A DNA stretch of 64,000 bases, from positions 1-64,000 of the forward strand of contig QZLH01000302.1 in the NCBI GenBank assembly GCA_003833135.1. The letters are read 5' to 3'. The stretch's first letter is position 1, and each line of letters starts with the position of its first letter. A program made the position numbers and the translations under genes. Of the stretch, positions 56,552 through 64,000 are shown in pieces. Origin of the DNA: Oehlia diaphana. Its lineage: Eukaryota > Glomeromycota > Glomeromycetes > Glomerales > Glomeraceae. The notes under the pieces are model-generated. The model saw nothing but the letters and a program-made list of their open reading frames with translations. It did no database searches and was not told where the DNA came from.

Positions 56552-57441
56552 ATGTTTCCACGTTTTTTAGTTCCTAAAAGTAATATCGAACAATTTGAGG
56601 AAACTTCGTACATTAATCCTAAGTCTTTTCGAATGAACCTTATTGATGGCCAGCTTGATATATTACCAGCAGTAGAATATGAAACTGGTATGTCGCTTTC
56701 TAAAGACAGTTTTTATCGAATTAAAATGTTACTTTTCTGTATTAAAATCGTATGTATTAGCTAAAAGAGAAACAAATATGAATTTTCGAGTTAATGAGTG
56801 GTGCAATACTAACTCCAACATGGTTGGAACCTTTATTCCTTCCTCGGTACAGTACATTAAGAAAGAGTTTCGTTGATTTTTTTTTATTATTTTCTGATAT
56901 CATATCTTTTTGTTTATTATAGACATGTGTTACTTTACCAAATGGTGATATTCTAAACCCTAGTATTGCTGTTGTACTTAATGCCAGGTTTCTAAACATA
57001 ATCAAAATAAATAATTTCATTTTTTGCAATTATTTTAAGAAAAAACTTTTTTTTTTTTTTTTATTGCAGGTGGAACGCTCTAACAGATGTTCAAAAAGAT
57101 CGAGCATATCCACTAGTTGCACCAAATTTCATTGTGGAGTTCCGTTCAAAGATTGATTCACCTGAATATTTTCATAATAAAATGTTGCGATGGATTGACG
57201 GTGGAGTTGAAGTAAGTAAAAAAATTATGATGACTATTTGTTTACCAATCTTTATATTAAATTATTGGTTTTATTTTAGGAAGGAATATCAATTGATCGA
57301 TTTGTAAATCCACTTGAAGTAAGAATTTATAGCTTTGATTCTAATTCTAATCAAATCGTTTGGTTAACACACTCAAATCCTTACCAAATTGCGTCAAAAG
57401 TTCTTGATGGATTTGTAATTAATATGGAAGATATCCTTTAA
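56552..57441 (+). CDS. Uma2-like PD-(D/E)XK endonuclease-fold protein, five exons
   Basis: Exons 56552-56687, 56761-56846, 56923-56987, 57070-57211 and 57280-57441 join in phase to give 196 residues. Motifs follow the Uma2/DUF820 pattern. The first part has an FRMNLIDGQLDILP strand, then NPSIAVVLNARWNALTDVQK. After that come VAPNFIVEFRSKIDSPEYFH with the Glu strand, and KMLRWIDGGVEEGISIDRF near the C-terminus. Asn replaces the usual Asp in the first core motif (NPSIAV), so catalysis is doubtful. Homologues in bacteria are restriction-endonuclease-like proteins of unclear function. An AATAAA signal sits at 57514. Part of its first exon is duplicated downstream at about 60414. Confidence 0.8.
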
Positions 57442-59322
57442 ATGAAATTATAAAGAACCTAATATTTTGTTCTGTTGTCCCTATCAATTTCGTTCTGTTG
57501 TAATTTGTTCATTAATAAAATTCAAACTTTATCGTAAATTGTGTGATTTAAAGATTTGATGATGTGATAATTAAAACTTTCATATTATATACAGTAATTA
57601 TCTTACATAATGTTTAATGTTATGTCTTATTTGGGAAGAATTAAGGTTTATTTCCTTACTTATAATATGTGGATAAAAGAATTAATCAGAAAAAAAAGGT
57701 ACGCATCTTAATAAATGAAAAAACTATTGGTATTTTTACTTTCATCTTTTTCTTTTAAATTATTTAATAGAAAGAATTACTACTTTTTTGACAAATTATT
57801 TATTTCGATAATGTATTTGTGCTGCAACTATATTTAATAGAATTTTATTGTATATCTGATATCCGATTTTATAAATGAGGAGAGTACCGGGTAATTGGAC
57901 AAAAATCCCAGGTACTACCCTGGATGCATACCCAAGATTCGCCATCAAATGAGTCCTGATTATGAAAATAATTTTAAAAAAATATGACTCATCCAAGTAT
58001 ATGAAAAACTTTTATTGAATTATTGAATGCACCAGATATTTCGTTGTGATAGGTCACCCTTACTACTACTATAACATGAATGGGATAAATAAAGATAAAG
58101 ATGAATACGAGTAATATGAGCCCTATATAATAGACCAGCCCTGTAATTGGGATTAACCAAACAACTTATTTACATGGAAAAATGTGACTCTCAAGAATCT
58201 TACTTCATAAAAAGAAGGAAAGTTGTATTCTAGGATCTTTTTAATATATCGAATTTATCTTCTATTTTAGTATCTAGAATATTCCATTTTACTTATTCTT
58301 CATTATTTACATGATTATTCACAAAGTTTATCATCTACAAATTTTAATTTCTCACTAAACTGTTCAAGCATAGCGATCATTGTTCAAAGATTTTATTCCA
58401 GGTTTCGTTCATTGTTGTCGAAAAATCAAGGCATCATTTAAGGGTTACTGTACAGTACATACATTTTTGATTTGAACAACATGTTAACAATCAAAAAATT
58501 TTATGAGAGTCACGCTCCGAGGAATTTTGCGAGGTCGATGAATATGTCACAATAAGCTAAAGATATACAGACTTGTTAATGTCTGATATGTTAACATTGT
58601 CGTGACTCCTTCATAAGTTGATTGATTTGAGATCTTAAAGATTTGTCATAAGGTGCAGAGCGTGACTTAACTAAGTATTACATCACGCCTCACGTCATTA
58701 GTTCAGGAATCAATAAAAACGGATCAATGAAGAAATTAGAAAAGATTTAGTCTGAGATCTAATCTAATAATGGTTTGCCCTGATACTGACCTAATATTTA
58801 TTAGGTATATATTTGTATGATAATACGCAAAATTCACAATTTTTGATTATTTTGACTTTGGTAATATTAATTTATCATAATTTGTATGCATAATTGATTG
58901 GGAAATCTTTTGTTTCGCAAAAAAAAAAGTGCCGAGAAAACGTAATAATCTTTTCATTTATCGATAAAAAAAAATCACATTTTTTCATTAGATTTAAATG
59001 TTTTAGATGAATTAGAATTTATTTAAATTCGTGAAAAAGTGACGCAGAATTTCATCATTATCTCGGCTCATATACAGTATAAATATTAAAAGTTCCAGAG
59101 ACTCTCATATGAGAGATATTGTGATAATAACCCCGAAAAGAGAAAATAAATTGATCTAAAAAATTCTACGCGTTATTCCAAATTATGTTATCTGATTTAT
59201 CGTCAGTCATTCGCCAAAAGATAATAATTACATCACTAATTCATAATTATTACATCATAAATAATAATTTAGTCTTATAAAGTTATCAAAGAAATCATTT
59301 AAAATAATCAAAATACAGATAC
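57442..59322. other. Gene-free spacer
   Basis: No supported exon on either strand. The minus ORF at 57796 lacks domain features. A less AT-rich patch at 57885-57960 has no recognisable structure. Confidence 0.45.
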
Positions 59323-59567
59323 TCCGCACATCTTTCCAAAAAAAAGTGGGTAAATAGGGCTTACGCTTATTAACATTCTCATATATTAACTTTTTGGGAT
59401 AGTAACTCGGGAAATTAGGATTCCGGAATTATAATTGCGTGATACAACAAATTTTCTTTAAGCCTATTTTTGAAAAAACGCCTGATAAAACAAAGAATAT
59501 TCTACAAATTATTGTGATACTTTCGCGATAAGCAGAATGATTTAAAAACTCGCCATTTTCCTCTCTC
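59323..59567 (+). promoter_or_regulatory. Conserved promoter blocks, second IFI6-like gene
   Basis: The same four blocks as upstream of the first gene: TCCGCACATCTTTCCAAAAA (59323), TTTTTGGGATAGTAACTCGG (59391), TTCCGGAATT with GCGTGATACAACAA (59421-59450) and TAAAAACTCGCCATTTTCCT with CTCTCT (59542). The last block ends about 108 bp before the ATG. Confidence 0.6.
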
Positions 59568-59674
59568 TCTTCAGCAATCAATTTAATCTTTATATCTACC
59601 ATCCGATATACATTCTTTAAGTCAATTTATACATCTTTATTAAAGCTTTATTTTATTTATAAAAAAAAGAAAAG

Positions 59675-59890
59675 ATGGGTTTATTGGCAGCTGCAGTCGT
59701 TACTGTCGTCGGTGGAGCAGCGATTGCTGTCGGAGCTGGCCCTGCTGCAGCTGGACTCTTCGGAATCTCTCAAACTGGCATCGTCGCTGGGAGCATGGCG
59801 GCCGGCGCTCAAGCATTCGTTGGAAATGTTGCGGCAGGTTCTGTTCTCGCCCAATTAACTTCAATGGCCATGTTAGCACCTACACCATAA
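59675..59890 (+). CDS. IFI6/IFI27-like small membrane protein, copy B
   Basis: A 71-residue paralogue of the 55919 gene: MGLLAAAVVTVVGGAAIAVG, GISQTGIVAGSMAAGAQAFV and AAGSVLAQLTSMAMLA, both ending in PTP. Length and hydrophobic pattern are identical to copy A, and substitutions are conservative (Ile/Val, Glu/Gln, Lys/Gln, Ser/Ala). This indicates purifying selection after duplication. It is the Ifi-6-16 (ISG12) family by pattern. The ATG is preceded by an A-rich leader (AAAAAAAAGAAAAG). Confidence 0.85.
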   Translation: MGLLAAAVVTVVGGAAIAVGAGPAAAGLFGISQTGIVAGSMAAGAQAFVGNVAAGSVLAQLTSMAMLAPTP

Positions 59891-60394
59891 AAGGTTTTTT
59901 ATCATTCATTTTTCTTGTGGCAATATCAATGTAAAGCAACCTATTGATAAGGGGGTTTTTTTTCATAACCAGCTTGTCATGGCCGTTCTAATCTCGAATA
60001 ATAAAATATTTTATTAAAATACTGCATATTTCAAAAAAAATAATTGGGATTTGAATTTTTTTTTACGAACAAATTGATATAATTTTTTTTAAAATTTTTT
60101 TTTTGTTATTTTTCTTTTTTTAACCTTTTTTTTTTTCATTGATTTGTTTTTAATCTTTTTTTTTTCATTTTGTTTTTTTTTTTCTTTTTTTAATCTTTTT
60201 TTTTATTTTTTTATTTTTTTTTATTAATCTTTTTGATATAAATTAATAAATCATATTTTGACAAAATAATAATGAAGTTTAGTTTTATTTTATTTTATTT
60301 TAATTTTTATTTTGCACAGACAAAATCATTAAAAATAGAAAAAAAAAAATTATGAACATAATTGATAATAATTTCATTTGAATAAGCATTTTTG

Positions 60395-60475
60395 AATTTT
60401 GTCTCGAAATTTTTAGATCCTAAAAATAATATCGAACTATTCGAGAAAACTCCAAAATTATTTAACAGAAAGAAT
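60395..60475 (+). pseudogene. Remnant of a duplicated Uma2-like first exon
   Basis: TTTTTAGATCCTAAAAATAA, ATCGAACTATTCGAG and AAAACTCC here match the coding start of the 56552 gene (TTTTTTAGTTCCTAAAAGTA, ATCGAACAATTTGAG). The ATG and all later exons are missing. It shows that the duplicated segment once carried both the IFI6-like and Uma2-like genes. Confidence 0.7.
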
Positions 60476-61901
60476 TACTTTTTTTTGTATCATTTAATAA
60501 TAAATGGATAAATTGAAACGCTAACGTATTTTACAGAAATTTCCCCACTATTTGTCTAAATTAAAAATTCTTTACGTTTTAGTAAGAATTAACTGCCAAA
60601 TTTCTCGATTATCACTTAAATCATCATAAAAAAAATATGTTATTCATTCATTTACAAGCGATGATTGCGTAATGTTGAGATATTGTACAATGTACATATT
60701 GTGAATTTCATAATTTATAATTATAATTTATGAAATTTATGATCTGATATTCAGAGGACCTATGCTGTCCGCGCCCACGCCCCTTACAGTAGATTTATTT
60801 GTTACTTTTGATATATTGTTTTGTAACAATTTTAGGTATAAAATAATAATATTAACGAAGATAGACATTGTTAAACTGGAAAGAAAATATATGTATCGAT
60901 ATTGAAGAGAAGTATAAAATTCACTGTAAATTTATGTTTTAAGACGACAGACATATTTCAGGCAAATCATCCGCACCCATCATAGATCAGCACATATAGC
61001 TTAAAAATTGTGAATTTTATAAAGCATCCCAGGAAACCGAAAAATTCAGATGCATCTATATAATTTGACCTTTTTAAATCCGCGTGTCTATGCGTGAGGT
61101 ATCACTGGCCTTATGCACCCGCTTTGGTGAAACACGCCTATTTCTTATAACATTAAAAAACAGGATACATTTTTAGTTTTTTCGGGACACCAGAAAACAT
61201 AATACTAACAAACCAGGAAACTATCATATAATGCTAATTATAGCGTGTCTTTTAAGAAATAATTTAATTATAATTCATTTTTAATCATTATAATAAATTA
61301 TTTTGTATTGTCACATGCCTCGAACGAACCGGTTTAGCACACGTATAATTACATGTAATATCCACGTCTTCAAATGGAATGTTCTAAATTGCTACTTCCG
61401 ATCCCAAATATTTGACAAATTGTCAAATCTATATTAACCGAATCGTAAACATTGGTCCAAAAAAAAAAAAATCCTCTTTTTAAATATAGTTACATAAAAA
61501 AGAGGATATGGCTTATAATGACCAAGCTTTTACAATCGATTCACAAATATTATTGCTTAGCAATTGGGGCTTTGGGCTGATTAATAAGATTTTCCTACTA
61601 AGCCACTCAAAATATCATTTATTTGTATATGACATTTTTGATTTTTCGTTAGATCTTTACTTAATTTGATGATAATCATATTTAAATTTGTTCATAATTA
61701 AAAATAATAAATGATTGAATCCGTTCCCGTTGAGGTTGGGCAAACAAAAAACGTGTTCAGCAAGGCAACAATTACAAAAAGAATGTGGCGAGGCTATTCA
61801 TATAATATATACATTCATTCATTCATTCATTTATTTCCGTCTTTCAAAATTATTATTTTTTTTCGTTTTTCTTTCCCTCTCCTTTTTTTTTCCTTTTTTT
61901 T
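60476..61901. other. Gene-free spacer before the F-box gene
   Basis: No supported gene. It contains a 12-bp-arm hairpin (ATCCTCTTTTT ... AAAAAGAGGAT, 61471-61508), an inverted repeat around 60708-60742, a CATT microsatellite near 61813 and a long pyrimidine tract before the F-box start. Confidence 0.5.
61811..61832. repeat. ATTC microsatellite
   Basis: Five copies of ATTC in a row, shortly upstream of the F-box gene start and probably in its promoter or leader. Confidence 0.8.
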
Positions 61902-63845
61902 TTGCAAAAATTCAAAATTATGGGACAATATTGTTTTTTACTTCGTCGTTTAATCCATATAATAAATCATAGATCAAAAAAGACAGAATTAAAATCTAAA
62001 GAAGCAACAACAGTTAAAAAACATAAACAATTTTTTGAAATTGAATGTGAACAAGAATTATTTAATGATTTAGGAAATTATGAAAATGTAAGATTAGATT
62101 CTTTAGAAAAATCAAAATTGGAAGATTTTTCATTAGAATTATCATCATCATCTTCTTCCTCCTCCTCCTCTTCAACAAAATCATCAACAATAACAACAAC
62201 AGATTTATCATCATTACCAATGGAATGTCTTACACAAATATTTAAAAATGTGGGATTTTCAGGATTATTTTCATGTTTATTAGTTTGTCGTTCTTGGTGT
62301 AGGAATGTTATTCCTATATTATGGTCAAAACCTTTTGATAAATTATCAAAAGATTGTAGATATAAACTTATTAGAACTTATATAACTTGTTTATCAGAAG
62401 AAGAAAAGATTTTTTTAAATTCAAAACTTTTAAAATATGGATTTAAAATACCTAATAATAAAAATAGTTTATTTAATTATTCAATTTATTTAAAAGAATT
62501 ATCATACGTTGATTTATATCAATCAGTCGATTCTGGTATAAAATATTATCGTAAATCTTTTATTGGAAGGAATACTTATAAATTAACTTATTTAATAACA
62601 AAATCATTATGTAAAATGTTTTTAACAAAAAATATAACTGATCCTTCTTATAATTTACAATCATTTAAAATAGATAAATATTTTATACAAATTGATGATA
62701 TTTTTCCTAATATTGAATTATTTACAAAATTTTATCCTGGTTTATCACAAATTACTAAATTCTCTCTTAATTATTATAATCCAATTTCAGATAATCTTTT
62801 TAAATTTTTACAACATTTTCCTACTTTATGTAAAGGATTATATCATTTAGATATAACTTTACCTTATTTTGAAAATAATCAAATTATAATAGATTTATTA
62901 ATTTCTATTATTAAATCTCAAAAAAATTTACAAGAATTTAATTTATCTGGTGCTAGAATTGGTGCAAATTTTATTATACCAATCCTTTTTTCTTATCATT
63001 ATAATAGTTTAATTTCAATTAAATTTCAAAATATTAATTTTCATAAAGTTAATTTACGTTCAATAATTTCTTGTAAAAAATTAGAAAATCTTACAATTTA
63101 TCATTGTACTGGTTTAACTAAATCTAGTTTACCTTTATTAGTAAAAGATTTTAATTCTTCTCATTATAATGGTGGTATGAGATTAAAATCTTTAAATATT
63201 GGATGTTCTCCAAAAGATTCTCAAATTCCAAAATTAATTCTTGAATCTTTACTTTCTACAACATGTCAAGAATTATGTTTGGATTTAATTACTCCAGAAA
63301 TTATTAATGCCATCAAGAATCGTTGTCAAAATATCACCACATTAAAACTTCGGGATTATTTCATTAGCAATGATGATATTATTACAACAGAATCATCATC
63401 ATCATCATCATCATCTTCTTCTTCTTCTACATCTAATTCTTTATTATATAATTTATTTCATGCTTTATTATTAGAAAGGTTAACAATTATTATTAGTCCA
63501 AAGAATAGTGATTATGAAGAATTAAACATTAATGCTAGAGATTTACCATCAAGTTGTTGGTATTTAGAATTACAATGTGGTTATTCTGTTAGAAAATTAT
63601 GTGAATTATTATTAAGTGATGAATGTGTGGCCCCAATTAGAGTATTAATTATAAACTATTTAAGATTAGATATTTCTCATTTGATGATCGTAAGAGATTT
63701 TGCAATGGTCAAAGGAACTTTGAAATATTTTGGAATTGGTGGAAGAAATGATTTTGATAAAGATGAATTAGATGTTATTAAAGAATTACAATATAAATAT
63801 AATGTTACCGTTCATTATAATGATGTCGGTGACATAATGTATTAG
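61902..63845 (+). CDS. F-box protein
   Basis: A 647-residue intronless ORF. A basic start and an acidic segment precede a Ser run (81-91, TCA/TCT repeats). An F-box follows at about 104-145 (LPMECLTQIFKNVGFSGLFS, LLVCRSWCRNVIPILW). The remainder is a long Leu-rich, leucine-rich-repeat-like region (for example NLQEFNLSGARIG, CKKLENLTIYHCTGL, RLKSLNIGCSP), interrupted by a second Ser run at about 500-515. F-box proteins link substrates to SCF ubiquitin ligases through Skp1; this family is very large in Rhizophagus. A second in-frame ATG (61920, MGQYC) follows the long pyrimidine tract and may be the real start. A polyadenylation-type AATAAA lies at 63929. Confidence 0.9.
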   Translation: MQKFKIMGQYCFLLRRLIHIINHRSKKTELKSKEATTVKKHKQFFEIECEQELFNDLGNYENVRLDSLEKSKLEDFSLELSSSSSSSSSSSTKSSTITTTDLSSLPMECLTQIFKNVGFSGLFSCLLVCRSWCRNVIPILWSKPFDKLSKDCRYKLIRTYITCLSEEEKIFLNSKLLKYGFKIPNNKNSLFNYSIYLKELSYVDLYQSVDSGIKYYRKSFIGRNTYKLTYLITKSLCKMFLTKNITDPSYNLQSFKIDKYFIQIDDIFPNIELFTKFYPGLSQITKFSLNYYNPISDNLFKFLQHFPTLCKGLYHLDITLPYFENNQIIIDLLISIIKSQKNLQEFNLSGARIGANFIIPILFSYHYNSLISIKFQNINFHKVNLRSIISCKKLENLTIYHCTGLTKSSLPLLVKDFNSSHYNGGMRLKSLNIGCSPKDSQIPKLILESLLSTTCQELCLDLITPEIINAIKNRCQNITTLKLRDYFISNDDIITTESSSSSSSSSSSSTSNSLLYNLFHALLLERLTIIISPKNSDYEELNINARDLPSSCWYLELQCGYSVRKLCELLLSDECVAPIRVLIINYLRLDISHLMIVRDFAMVKGTLKYFGIGGRNDFDKDELDVIKELQYKYNVTVHYNDVGDIMY

Positions 63846-64000
63846 ATTCTACATCTAAAAATCTAAAAGTTGATAGTATTTATACATTTTTATATCTTCT
63901 TTATTTTTTTTTTTTTTTATTGACATTTAATAAAAAATTTTGTATAGCAATTATATTACAATTAAGACAAATCCGTTTCGTGAATTATGGTCTACAGACC
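63846..64000. other. 3' flank of the F-box gene
   Basis: Contains the AATAAA signal and nothing else recognisable before the window ends. Confidence 0.6.

Noticed and set aside
57885..57960. Possible tRNA or other small RNA in a less AT-rich patch
   Set aside because: No cloverleaf, A/B boxes or other known RNA structure could be built.

Overview
The window is strongly AT-rich eukaryotic DNA with short GT-AG introns, long homopolymer runs, many small inverted-repeat elements and many broken genes. The gene families point to an arbuscular mycorrhizal fungus of the Rhizophagus irregularis type (Glomeromycotina). They are a BTB-TLDc protein, Crinkler (CRN) effector-type proteins, a TKL-like kinase, Uma2-like PD-(D/E)XK proteins, IFI6/IFI27-like microproteins, an F-box protein and several lineage-expanded families without names. 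The species call is inference from family content and style, not a database match.

Layout. 1-634: 5' end of a broken RRM gene running off the left edge (-). 635-5668: gene-free, with a MITE-like element and two tandem repeats. 5669-7189: intact BTB-BACK-TLDc gene (-). 7190-11536: gene-free, with a long poly-T tract, direct repeats and copy 1 of a dispersed repeat. 11537-13520: four-exon gene joining a bromodomain to a PD-(D/E)XK-like domain (+). 13521-18894: CENP-B-type transposase fossil, a roughly 79-bp tandem array and foldback DNA. 18895-20480: five-exon kinase with C-terminal repeats (-), flanked by duplicated sequence. 21700-22781: relic of a CRN nuclease domain (+). 23180-26216: CRN gene with header, P-loop NTPase and nuclease regions, broken by three frame changes (-). 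27079-30779: an orphan exon, an HSP70 fossil and a decayed multi-exon gene (-). 30834-34050: a foldback element and a TA-flanked transposon containing a 604-N gap, with a paralogous empty site beside it. 36951-38734: Lnt-like carbon-nitrogen hydrolase (+). 40091-41077: broken RING-type gene (-). 41495-42454: Uma2-like protein (+). 42716-47873: three more broken genes, including a SAM plus CRN-kinase gene. 48757-49302: copy 2 of the dispersed repeat. 50878-50950: tRNA-Lys(CTT) (-). 51324-51827: Asn/Pro-rich ORF (-). 53651-53982: a MITE. 55919-60470: duplicated IFI6-like genes with a Uma2-like gene between them and a remnant of its first exon after the second copy. 61902-63845: F-box protein (+).

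These genes do not form an operon or pathway. The common themes are (a) repeated PD-(D/E)XK-type nuclease folds (bromodomain fusion, two Uma2-like genes, two CRN loci); (b) signalling and ubiquitin-linked families (kinase, BTB, F-box, RING); and (c) heavy turnover by small transposons, local duplication and pseudogenisation. The items most worth following up are the bromodomain-nuclease fusion, the CpG-depleted partner of a dispersed repeat, the transposon with its own empty site, and the conserved promoter blocks of the two IFI6-like genes.
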